Source of the DNA: Sphingomonas_E sp042693015
Lineage (GTDB): Bacteria; Pseudomonadota; Alphaproteobacteria; Sphingomonadales; Sphingomonadaceae
Direction: 5' to 3'
Assembly: GCF_042693015.1 (NCBI RefSeq)
Contig: NZ_CP170544.1
Span: 1,364,001 to 1,428,000, forward strand
Length of the DNA stretch: 64,000 bases
Under the pieces are notes generated by a model, which saw nothing but the letters and a program-made list of their open reading frames with translations, was not told the DNA's origin and made no database searches. Of this stretch, positions 25,145 through 34,698 are shown one piece after another. The position numbers and the translations under genes were made by a program. Each line of letters starts with the position of its first letter. Position 1 is the stretch's first letter.

Positions 25145-26065
25145 CTAATTCCACTGCCGCACCCAGCCGATCACCTCGCTCGCCAGCCGGGCGCGATCGT
25201 CGGGGGACCGCATCAGCGTTTCTGTCACCAGCAATTGCGGCCCGTTGATGGCTTCTTCACGGTCGGTCACGTCGATCACCAGCCCGTCGATGAAATCGCC
25301 ATAATGCGCCGCCACGCCCGCCGAGGAGACGGGAACGCCCAGTTCGGCCATGATCTTGGCCGCCGGCCCCTTCACCGCCTTGCCGCCGATGATCGGCGAT
25401 ATCGCCACGATCGCCACGCCCCGTGCCCGCAGGCGGCTACGGACGCCCCGCAACGCCAGGATCGGATCGACGCTGAGCCAGGGGTTGGACGGGCAGATCA
25501 CCACTGCCTCCAGCGCCGGATCGTCGATCAGGGCAGAGAAGGCAGCGCTCGGGCCGACATCGGGCGCAAGCTGCAACGCCTTCACCCTGGGCGCGCATTG
25601 CCGCCGCACGAAATAATCCTGAAAGGCGAGCCGGCCCTCATCAGTATCGACGATCGTCGGCGCAGGATCGTCGGCCATCGGCACGATGCGGTGGGCGATG
25701 CCATGGGCCGAAGCGAGCGCCGCCGTCACTGTCGTCAGGCTCTCGCCGCCGCGCAGCCGTCGGGTGCGCTCGACATGGGTCGCAAGGTCGCGATCGCCGA
25801 GCCGGAACCATGTCTCGCCGCCCATTCGGCCAAGCTGCTCCATGAACGCCCAGCTTTCGCCGGCGATACCCCAGCCGAGTTCGGGATTGGCGATCCCCGC
25901 CAGCGTATAGGTGACCGTGTCGATATCGGGCGAGATCGCAAACCCAAGATGCTCGAAATCGTCACCCGTATTGACGACGATCGCCAGTTCCTCCGGCGGC
26001 AGCACCGCCGCCAGCCCGGCCGCCAGCTTCGCGCCACCGACGCCGCCTGCCAAAGCCAAGATCAT
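25145..26065 (-). CDS. cofD: CofD: 2-phospho-L-lactate (or equivalent) transferase of F420 biosynthesis
   Basis: A 306-residue CofD/FbiA. It transfers the guanylylated three-carbon unit to Fo (7,8-didemethyl-8-hydroxy-5-deazaflavin) to make an F420-0 form. Family hallmarks are LALAGGVGGAKLAAGL at the N-terminus, VNTGDDFEHLGF and ISPDIDTVTYTLAG, and CPSNPWLSVDPIL. The start at 26065 overlaps the cofE stop by 4 bp (ATGA), so translation is coupled. A longer frame to 26158 would overlap cofE by almost 100 bp and is rejected. The donor (phospholactate, phosphoglycerate or phosphoenolpyruvate) cannot be told from sequence. Confidence 0.92.
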   Translation of the reverse strand: MILALAGGVGGAKLAAGLAAVLPPEELAIVVNTGDDFEHLGFAISPDIDTVTYTLAGIANPELGWGIAGESWAFMEQLGRMGGETWFRLGDRDLATHVERTRRLRGGESLTTVTAALASAHGIAHRIVPMADDPAPTIVDTDEGRLAFQDYFVRRQCAPRVKALQLAPDVGPSAAFSALIDDPALEAVVICPSNPWLSVDPILALRGVRSRLRARGVAIVAISPIIGGKAVKGPAAKIMAELGVPVSSAGVAAHYGDFIDGLVIDVTDREEAINGPQLLVTETLMRSPDDRARLASEVIGWVRQWN

Positions 26066-26835
26066 CGGAACAGATCCATATGCGCCGGCCGCACCAGATC
26101 CCGCGCCGCGCCGCCGCGCGCCATTGCCGGCAGCCCCCGCATCAGCACGACCGGGCAAGCCTCATCCGCCTGCCCCATCAGCAACGATCCTGCCGCAGCG
26201 ATCTCGTCGGCCAACCCAAGCTCCGAAGTTTGCAGCGACCGCCCATGCAAATCGGCCTGCCCACGCAGATCGAGCAATGCCGGCAAACCATGCACGCCGA
26301 TCGCGGTCCCAACCGTTCCCATCCGCCACGCCCGGCCAAGGCTGTCGACGATCACCACGGCCGGTTCGATGCCCGTAAGTTCGGCCAATCCTTCGGCGAT
26401 CCGCTGCGCGCTCGCGTCAGGATCGACCGGCAGCAGCAGCGCAACTTCGCCGTCCTGATGGTCGACATTCGACTGGTCGATCCCGGCATTGGCCAGCACC
26501 AGCCCGCGTTTGTCGCGCACGATCAGCGCGCCGGGCCGGGTCCGCACCACCTCCACCGTTTCGGACAGGATCAGCTCGACCAACCGTGGGTCCTTGTCGA
26601 CCTTGGGCGCCAGCTCGATCGCCTCAGCCGAGGGCCTCACCTCGGCCAGCCGCACCAGCCGCCCTTCGGCCTTTGATACGATCTTCTGCGCGATCACGAG
26701 CACGTCGCCCGTGCGCAAGGCGAGCCCCGCGCCGTCGAGCGCATCGGCGATGATCCCGGCCAGATCGTCCCCGGCCGCGATCAGCGGCACGCCCGGAACC
26801 GCACGGATCAGCAATTCGCGGGCGGCCTCTGCCAT
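26062..26835 (-). CDS. cofE: CofE: coenzyme F420-0:L-glutamate ligase
   Basis: A 257-residue CofE/FbiB N-domain-type ligase that adds gamma-linked glutamates to F420-0 with GTP. Family features are GDVLVIAQKIVSKAEGR near residue 42, LILSETVEVVRT, VLANAGIDQSNVD and DSLGRAWRMGTVGTAIG. There is no C-terminal nitroreductase domain as in actinobacterial FbiB, so it is the monofunctional form. Its ATG overlaps the upstream reductase stop by one base (TGATG), and its stop overlaps cofD. Confidence 0.92.
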   Translation of the reverse strand: MAEAARELLIRAVPGVPLIAAGDDLAGIIADALDGAGLALRTGDVLVIAQKIVSKAEGRLVRLAEVRPSAEAIELAPKVDKDPRLVELILSETVEVVRTRPGALIVRDKRGLVLANAGIDQSNVDHQDGEVALLLPVDPDASAQRIAEGLAELTGIEPAVVIVDSLGRAWRMGTVGTAIGVHGLPALLDLRGQADLHGRSLQTSELGLADEIAAAGSLLMGQADEACPVVLMRGLPAMARGGAARDLVRPAHMDLFR

Positions 26836-27503
26836 CAGTCGTGGAGGCCGGTGATGCGGATACCGGCAGACGGCACCTTGTAGCGCTGGTTGATCGAGAT
26901 CAGCACCGACGTCAGCGCTTCGGCCACCACCGAATTGCACAGCGGGCCGGCATGGAAGCCGCGCAGCTTGGCCGCTTCGGCAAGCACGATCACCTGCTCG
27001 CGCGCGTCGATATCGTCGCCCGCCACCAGCACGTCGCAGTCGAGATCGTGGTCGAGATCGCGCAGATGGTGCGCCGAGATGTTCTGGAAGGCGGAGACAA
27101 CCCGCACCTCCTCGCCCAGCGCCTTTTGCAGCGCCACGACCGCCGATCCGCCCTCGGGAAGCTGCACGCGGTTCACCTTGGGCGGCACCAGCGGCACGGT
27201 CACGTCAACCAGGATCTTGCCCTTGAGTGCGTCGGCGACACCCAGCGCCGTCGCCTGTTGCGCGGCATAGGGAACCGCCAGCACCACGATCTCGCCCGCC
27301 GCGGCAGCGCCGGCATTATCGAGGCCGCGAATCTTCGCACCAGGAATCTCGGCAGACAGTTCGGCAGCGGCGGCTTCGGCCTTGGCGGCATCGCGCCCGC
27401 CGATCACGACTTCATAGCCCGCGGCCGCCCAGCGCGCGGCCAAGCCACTGCCTTCCTTGCCCGTTCCGCCCAGAACCGCGAGCGTGGGTTTACCCTCTGC
27501 CAT
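26835..27503 (-). CDS. NADPH:F420 oxidoreductase
   Basis: A 222-residue F420-dependent NADP reductase (Fno/NpdG). It has an N-terminal Rossmann motif LAVLGGTGKEGSGLAARWA, then VVIGGRD, VVLAVPYAAQQA, VDVTVPLVPPKVNRVQLPEG and FQNISAHHLRDLDHDLDCD, all typical of the family. It exchanges hydride between NADPH and F420 and would supply reduced F420. It is the first of three overlapping F420 genes and begins 34 bp after the nitrilase-family gene. Confidence 0.9.
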   Translation of the reverse strand: MAEGKPTLAVLGGTGKEGSGLAARWAAAGYEVVIGGRDAAKAEAAAAELSAEIPGAKIRGLDNAGAAAAGEIVVLAVPYAAQQATALGVADALKGKILVDVTVPLVPPKVNRVQLPEGGSAVVALQKALGEEVRVVSAFQNISAHHLRDLDHDLDCDVLVAGDDIDAREQVIVLAEAAKLRGFHAGPLCNSVVAEALTSVLISINQRYKVPSAGIRITGLHD

Positions 27504-27537
27504 GATCTCTCCTGTCGATGCGTCGCGCTGCCTTTAG

Positions 27538-28365
27538 TCAGGCAAGCGTCGCTGGCGCAATCGGCCGGCGATGGGCGAGCACCGGAATGCGCGAGCGAAC
27601 GTCCGCGACGCGCTTCATGTCCAGATCGGCGAACCCCACGCCATTCTCGCCCTGCATGTCGAGCAGCACGTCGCCCCACGGGTCGATCACCAGCGAATGG
27701 CCATAGGTCGCGCGCCCATCGGCATGGGCACCGGCCTGGGCGGCGGCAATGACGAAGGCGCCCGCCTCGATCGCACGCGCGCGCAGCAGTATATGCCAAT
27801 GCGCGCGGCCCGTGGGCACGGTAAAGGCGGCAGGCACCGACAGGATGACCGCGCCGGCATCGCTCAGTGTGCGGAAAAGATCGGGAAAACGCAGGTCGTA
27901 ACAGATGGAAAGGCCCATCCGCCCCCAGGGCGTACCGGCCACCACCGCCTGCCCGCCCGGCGCATAGGCGGCCGACTCGCGCCAACTCTCGCCGCTCGGC
28001 AGGTCGACGTCGAACAGGTGGATCTTGTCGTATCGGGCGCGAATCGTGCCGGCGTCGTCGATCAGCAGGCCGCGATTGACCAGCCGGCCGTCGCGCCGCT
28101 CGCCGGACAGCGCCAGCGATCCGAGATGAACCCAGATGCCGGCCTTGGTCGCCGCCGCGCGCACCGCAGCCAGCACCCGATCATGCGCCTCATCGGCCAG
28201 ATTGTCGGCGGCGCGGGTGCGGTCGCGATCGAGGAGCCCGCTCATCTCGGGCGTGAACAAGATATCGGCGCCGCCCGCCTTGGCCTGATCGATCGCCGAG
28301 ACGATCGCCGCGGCGTTCGCCTCCGGGTCGATGCCCGTGCAGCTCTGGAACAGCGCGACGCGCAT
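27538..28365 (-). CDS. Nitrilase-superfamily amidase (Nit1-type, probable deaminated-glutathione amidase)
   Basis: A 275-residue carbon-nitrogen hydrolase with the Glu-Lys-Cys triad visible in FTPEMSG, ARYDKIHLFDVDLPSGES and LSICYDLRFPDLFR. The KIHLFDVD and CYDLRFPELFR-like strings are those of Nit1, a metabolite-repair enzyme that hydrolyses deaminated glutathione. It overlaps grxC by one base (TGATG). The conserved alphaproteobacterial order is grxC-nit-DUF1178; here F420 genes follow instead. Confidence 0.85.
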   Translation of the reverse strand: MRVALFQSCTGIDPEANAAAIVSAIDQAKAGGADILFTPEMSGLLDRDRTRAADNLADEAHDRVLAAVRAAATKAGIWVHLGSLALSGERRDGRLVNRGLLIDDAGTIRARYDKIHLFDVDLPSGESWRESAAYAPGGQAVVAGTPWGRMGLSICYDLRFPDLFRTLSDAGAVILSVPAAFTVPTGRAHWHILLRARAIEAGAFVIAAAQAGAHADGRATYGHSLVIDPWGDVLLDMQGENGVGFADLDMKRVADVRSRIPVLAHRRPIAPATLA

Positions 28366-28622
28366 CAGGCGGCGAGCAGCGCGTCCAGCTTGCCCGCGCG
28401 TTCGAGCGCGGCAAGATCGTCGGACCCGCCGACATGCCGATCATTGATGAAGATCTGGGGCACTGTGCTGCCGCCATTGGCGCGCTGGAGCATCTCGGCG
28501 CGCTTCGGCCCGCCCATGGTGATGTCATATTCCTCGAAGGTGACGCCCTTGTCGCCGAGCAGCTTCTTGGCGCGCGTGCAATAAGGACACAGGAACTTCG
28601 TGTAGATTTCGATCTTGGGCAT
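28365..28622 (-). CDS. grxC: Glutaredoxin 3
   Basis: An 85-residue dithiol glutaredoxin: IEIYTKFLCPYCTRAKKLL with the CPYC active site, cis-Pro in STVPQIFIN and the glutathione-binding GGSDDLAALE. Length fits GrxC. The start at 28622 leaves a 55-bp gap to comF; an upstream extension of the frame enters comF and is not used. It is translationally coupled to the nitrilase-family gene. Confidence 0.93.
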   Translation of the reverse strand: MPKIEIYTKFLCPYCTRAKKLLGDKGVTFEEYDITMGGPKRAEMLQRANGGSTVPQIFINDRHVGGSDDLAALERAGKLDALLAA

Positions 28623-28677
28623 TGGGGCCCTTCCCTTGCTGGACTCCGATTTACCCCAAGACCTGTGGTGCGGTGCG

Positions 28678-29430
28678 TCAATTGTCAACATCGCCACCCC
28701 CGTCACCACCCCCATCGAGGTCGACCCGCGCCCAGCATAGCAGCCGCACCTCCCTGGCACCCGCTGCCTTCAGCGCGCGAGCGCAGGCATTGGCAGTCGC
28801 GCCGGTGGTGTGGACATCGTCGACCAGCAACACATTGTGCCCCTTGATGTCCTGCCGGCGCGCCGGCTTGACCGCGAAAGCGCCCCGCACCGCCTTGGCC
28901 CGCTGGCTGCGCCCCAGCCCGCGCAGGACCGGCGTCGCCCGCGTTCGCCCAAGTAGTGCGACGCCCAGCGCCAGCCCACGCCGTCGCGCCAGAACCCGTG
29001 CGATCAGCGCCGACTGATTATATCCGCGTCGCCAGATCCGCCAGCGATGGAGCGGCACCGGCACGATGATCGCGTCGCTTTCCCCCACCAGCCTTTCCAT
29101 CAGCCGGCCGACGGTCTCGGCATTCCCCGGCCGGCCGCCATATTTGAGGCGCATGATGACATGGCGGGCGACCGGCCCATAGACGACCGCCGCCCGCACG
29201 CCATCCAGCGCTGGCGGATCGGCCATGCAGCCCGCGCAGATCGTGCCGGCAGGCGCAAAGGGCAATGCGACGCCGCAACGCGCGCAGCCATCCTCGCCCA
29301 GAAAATCCAGGCTCTGCCAGCAATCGAGGCAGAAACGATGGTCGTCGGGCGTGATCGCGCCACAGCCGGGGCAGCGCGGCGGTAGCGCCAGCGCGATGAT
29401 GCGCGACGCGGCATTCCCACCGATCGACAT
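28678..29430 (-). CDS. comF: ComF family phosphoribosyltransferase-like protein
   Basis: A 250-residue ComF. The N-terminal double zinc finger has CPGCG, CLDC, CARCG and CAGC pairs. The C-terminal phosphoribosyltransferase domain carries RRGYNQSALIARVLAR and the PRPP loop VLLVDDVHTTGATA. ComF supports DNA uptake in competent bacteria; in alphaproteobacteria its role is less clear. ATG 29430 follows GAGGGG; ATG 29442 after AAGAGG is also possible. It is divergent from the methyltransferase gene, with 56 bp between. Confidence 0.88.
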   Translation of the reverse strand: MSIGGNAASRIIALALPPRCPGCGAITPDDHRFCLDCWQSLDFLGEDGCARCGVALPFAPAGTICAGCMADPPALDGVRAAVVYGPVARHVIMRLKYGGRPGNAETVGRLMERLVGESDAIIVPVPLHRWRIWRRGYNQSALIARVLARRRGLALGVALLGRTRATPVLRGLGRSQRAKAVRGAFAVKPARRQDIKGHNVLLVDDVHTTGATANACARALKAAGAREVRLLCWARVDLDGGGDGGGDVDN

Positions 29431-29486
29431 GAGCCCCCTCATGCACCTCTTGTTCCAGCGGCCGCGCGGGCGCACAAGCCCCCGCG

Positions 29487-30362
29487 ATGAGCCAACCGCC
29501 CGACCTTGCCGAGATCTTCGACCGCCGCGTCCGCCGCCTGCGTCGTGATCGGGCGGCCACGGGCTTTGCCGCCCATTCCTTCCTGCGCGATCGCATGGTC
29601 GAGGATCTGGTCGACCGGCTGGATTCGGTGAAGCGCAGCTTCGGCCGCGCGCTCGATCTCGGCACCGCGGACGGATCGCTTGCGGCCGCGCTCCGCCAGC
29701 GCGGCATCAGCACGGTCACGGCCGATTCCGGGTTCGCCTTCGCCCGCGCCGGCCAGGGCGTGCAGTGCGACGAGGATCATATGCCCTTCGCCGACGGCAG
29801 CTTCGATCTGGTCGTTTCGGCCGGGGGGCTGGACATGGTGAACGATCTGCCCGGCGCGCTAGCGTTGATCCGCCGCATCCTCCGCCCCGACGGCCTGTTC
29901 CTCGCCGCCTTCTTCGGTGCGGGATCGCTCCCCAAGCTGCGCACCGCCTTGATGGCCGCCGACGAAGCGGCCAGCGGCGGCGTCGCCGCGCGCATCCATC
30001 CGCAGATCGACGTGCGCGCCGCCGGCGATCTCCTGTCGCGCGCCGGCTTCGCTTTGCCCGTCGCCGATGTCGATCATGCGCAGATTCGTTATGGCGATCC
30101 ACTGCGGCTGATCGGCGATCTCCGCGGCATGGCCGCCACCAACATCCTGCGCGACCGCCGCGCGCCTGCGCTGACCCGCGCGCACCTCGCCGCGCTGTTC
30201 GATGCCTTCGCCGGCATGGCCGACGCCGATGGCCGCGTCACCGAAGAGGTCGAGATCATCCACCTCACCGCCTGGTCCCCCGGCCCCGATCAGCCCCAAC
30301 CGGCGCGGCGCGGCAGCGGCACAGCCTCACTGGCGGATGCGCTGAAACCAAGGCCGCGCTGA
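29487..30362 (+). CDS. SAM-dependent methyltransferase-fold protein, NDUFAF5/BioC-like
   Basis: A 291-residue class I methyltransferase-fold protein. It begins with EIFDRRVRRLRRDRAA and FLRDRMVEDLVDRL, then ALDLGTADGSLAAAL as the SAM motif, MPFADGSFDLVVSAGGLDMV and LPGALALIRRILRPDGLFLAAF. These strings match the alphaproteobacterial homologues of mitochondrial NDUFAF5, which hydroxylates an arginine of complex I subunit NDUFS7. BioC is a less likely alternative. Divergent placement next to comF is the usual context in alphaproteobacteria. Confidence 0.75.
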   Translation: MSQPPDLAEIFDRRVRRLRRDRAATGFAAHSFLRDRMVEDLVDRLDSVKRSFGRALDLGTADGSLAAALRQRGISTVTADSGFAFARAGQGVQCDEDHMPFADGSFDLVVSAGGLDMVNDLPGALALIRRILRPDGLFLAAFFGAGSLPKLRTALMAADEAASGGVAARIHPQIDVRAAGDLLSRAGFALPVADVDHAQIRYGDPLRLIGDLRGMAATNILRDRRAPALTRAHLAALFDAFAGMADADGRVTEEVEIIHLTAWSPGPDQPQPARRGSGTASLADALKPRPR

Positions 30363-30443
30363 ATCGCCGAAAGCAAATCTGGCCCACCTCCAACAGTTTC
30401 CGGCCTTGGCATTCACTGCCCCCGTCGCCTAAGCCCCACGCCG

Positions 30444-31418
30444 ATGCTGCGCCGGTTGATTCCCGATCCCTTCATCATCGCCCTGCTCGCCACGGTCGCG
30501 TTGGCGACCCTGGTGCCCGCAAGCGGTGGATTCGCGGGCGTGGTCGACATTCTCGCCACGGCCGCGATCGTGCTGCTGTTCTTCTTCCATGGCGCCAAGC
30601 TGCCGCGCGAGGCGATCATTGAGGCCCTGGCCCATTGGCGTCTGCACCTCGTCATCCTCGGCTCTACCTTCATCATGTTCCCGCTAGTGGTGCTGGCGGC
30701 GCGCTGGGCGGCGCCCGGCCTGCTGCCGACGCCCTTGTGGACGGGCATGCTGTTCATGGCAGCACTCCCCGGCACGGTGCAGTCGGCGATCGCCTTCACC
30801 TCGATCGCGCGGGGCAATGTCGCTGCCGCCGTCGCCGCATCCTCCGCATCGCAACTGCTCGGCATTTTCCTCACGCCGCCGCTGGTCGGCCTGCTCGCCG
30901 ATACGCATGGCGGTGCGGTCGATACCGCCGGCGTCGGCCGCATCTTCCTCGTGCTGTTCGCGCCCTTCGTGGCCGGCCATCTCGCCCGCCCCTGGATCGG
31001 CGGCTGGGTCGCCCGCCACAAACCGCTGATCGCGTTGAGCGACCGCAGCGCCATCCTGCTCGCCGTCTACAGCGCCTTTTCGGCCGCCGTCATCGAAGGC
31101 ATCTGGAGCCGCCTGCCGCTGCCGGTGCTGGGCATACTCGTCGTCGTCTGCCTCGTCTTGCTGGCCTTCGCGCTCCTCTTCACCCGCGGCATCGCCCGCC
31201 TGCTCGGCTTCTCGCGCGCGGACGAGATTGCGATCATGTTCTGCGGCACCAAGAAATCGATCGTCCAGGGCGTGCCGATGGCGCGCGTGCTGTTCGCGCC
31301 GGCGGATGTCGGCCTGATCCTGATGCCGATCCTGCTGTTCCACCAGTTCCAGTTGATGGCCTGCGCCTGGATCGCCCGTCATTACGCCGCCCAAACGGAC
31401 GAGGCGGAAGGGGCATGA
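30444..31418 (+). CDS. SBF-like (bile acid:sodium symporter superfamily) transporter
   Basis: A 324-residue protein with about ten hydrophobic segments. It matches the YfeH-like branch: IVLLFFFHGAKLPREAI, ALPGTVQSAIAFTSIARGN, SSASQLLGIFLTPPLVG and FCGTKKSIVQGVPMARVLF (the FxGxKKS crossover motif) are characteristic. Substrate is unknown. It probably has its own promoter in the 81-bp gap after the methyltransferase gene and precedes acs by 66 bp. Confidence 0.85.
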   Translation: MLRRLIPDPFIIALLATVALATLVPASGGFAGVVDILATAAIVLLFFFHGAKLPREAIIEALAHWRLHLVILGSTFIMFPLVVLAARWAAPGLLPTPLWTGMLFMAALPGTVQSAIAFTSIARGNVAAAVAASSASQLLGIFLTPPLVGLLADTHGGAVDTAGVGRIFLVLFAPFVAGHLARPWIGGWVARHKPLIALSDRSAILLAVYSAFSAAVIEGIWSRLPLPVLGILVVVCLVLLAFALLFTRGIARLLGFSRADEIAIMFCGTKKSIVQGVPMARVLFAPADVGLILMPILLFHQFQLMACAWIARHYAAQTDEAEGA

Positions 31419-31484
31419 TTCGGCTTCAACCGCTCCCCTTCACGGCCTAAGAAGCAGCCACACAGAGATCAGGAGAATGCCAGC

Positions 31485-33425
<1,941 letters not shown>

Positions 33426-33433
33426 ACCTCAGT

Positions 33434-33736
33434 TCATCCCGCCTTCCGGCGTCGCGTCTCCCAGCCCTTCTTTGCCGCGGCCGAACGGTCTGCGGCGGGA
33501 CGGCTGGCGGAGGCGCGGCCGCCGTTCCGCCCGCCCTTGCGCGAAGACACATGCGTGTCGGGCTTGCCGCGGCCGGAGCCGGACTTGTTTCCGCCGCCCG
33601 ATTCCTTGTTCACCGTCGCCCAGGCGCGGCTTTCGGCTTCCTTTTTGGATACGCCGCTTTTCTCATATCCTTGCTCGATATGCTCGGCTTTGCGCTTCTG
33701 CTTGTCGGTATATTTGTCCTTGTCGCCCTGGGGCAT
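33434..33736 (-). CDS. Small basic hydrophilic protein (100 aa)
   Basis: A lysine/arginine-rich protein: MPQGDKDKYTDKQKRKAEHI, then EKSGVSKKEAESRAWATVNK, then Gly/Ser-rich and basic repeats ending SAAAKKGWETRRRKAG. Homologues are common in proteobacteria and are sometimes labelled plasmid stabilisation proteins without evidence. The basic, disordered tail suggests nucleic-acid contact. AAGGAGA precedes ATG 33736; the longer frame to 33868 overlaps the downstream region without a ribosome binding site. It is convergent with acs. Confidence 0.7.
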   Translation of the reverse strand: MPQGDKDKYTDKQKRKAEHIEQGYEKSGVSKKEAESRAWATVNKESGGGNKSGSGRGKPDTHVSSRKGGRNGGRASASRPAADRSAAAKKGWETRRRKAG

Positions 33737-33797
33737 GGCCCGTCTCCTTCCTGCCCCCGCAGCGATGGAAACGATCGGAGCCCGCCCAGGCTCCCGC

Positions 33798-34661
33798 TCA
33801 GCCCGCGACGCGCTCCAGCAGGCGATCGATCGCCGCGACGCTCGCATCCTCGTCCAGCGCCGGCGCATGGCCGATGCCGGGCACGGTGATGAGATCGAGC
33901 CCGTCCACCCGCCGCGCCATCTCCGCCGCGGTGGCAGCGCTCAGCACATCGCTATGCTCGCCCCTGATCAGCCCGACGGGTCGCCCGCCCAGCGCTTCGA
34001 AGGCCGGCCACATGTCCATGGCCCCATCCCCCGCCGGCAGCTTCAGCGGCTCGGCAATCTTCATGTCATAGTCGTAGACGATCCGCCCCGCGGGCGTCAG
34101 CCGGCACAGCCGCTTCGCCATCGCCAGCCATTGTTCGATCTCATAATCGGGATAGACGGCGAAATTGGTCTGCTGGATGGCGCGTGCGGCGTGCAGCCAG
34201 GTCGGCCAGTTCGCCTGCTTGCCGACATAGGTGCGGATGCGCGCAAGGCCCGCGGGCTCGACAACGGGGCCGACATCGTTGAGCAAAGCGCCCGCGATCC
34301 GGTCACGCCCCGTGGCGGACAACAGCATCGTCAGCAGCCCGCCCAGCGATGTGCCGAACACCACGAAGCGCCCGACCTTCAACTCCTCCAGCAGCGCTTC
34401 CAGATCCTGCAGATAGGTCAGCGGCACATAGGTCATCGGGTCCTTGGCGTAAGCGCTGTCGCCCCGCCCGCGCAGATCGACCGCGATCACCCGCCACGCG
34501 CCCGCCAGCCGTTCGGCCACCGGTGAAAAGTCCCGCGCGTTGCGCGTCAGGCCGGGAATGCAGAGGATCGGCGGTCGCCCGTCGCTGCCACCCGCATAGT
34601 CGCGATAATGAAGCCGCAAGCCATCCTTCGACCACCAATATTCGTCGCTATATTCCGCCAT
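33798..34661 (-). CDS. Alpha/beta hydrolase
   Basis: A 287-residue alpha/beta-hydrolase fold protein. The oxyanion region is ILCIPGLTRNARDF, the nucleophile elbow is VVFGTSLGGLLTML (Ser), and the catalytic His is in VPGIGHAPALDE; the acid is probably in LIRGEHSDVLS. DLRGRGDSAYAKDP is a common signature of this group. Substrate is unknown. The start at 34661 follows GGAG; it is divergent from selO with 37 bp between. Confidence 0.85.
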   Translation of the reverse strand: MAEYSDEYWWSKDGLRLHYRDYAGGSDGRPPILCIPGLTRNARDFSPVAERLAGAWRVIAVDLRGRGDSAYAKDPMTYVPLTYLQDLEALLEELKVGRFVVFGTSLGGLLTMLLSATGRDRIAGALLNDVGPVVEPAGLARIRTYVGKQANWPTWLHAARAIQQTNFAVYPDYEIEQWLAMAKRLCRLTPAGRIVYDYDMKIAEPLKLPAGDGAMDMWPAFEALGGRPVGLIRGEHSDVLSAATAAEMARRVDGLDLITVPGIGHAPALDEDASVAAIDRLLERVAG

Positions 34662-34698
34662 GCTTGCGTCTCCGTGGTGGCCGCCCCCATATCGCCGC

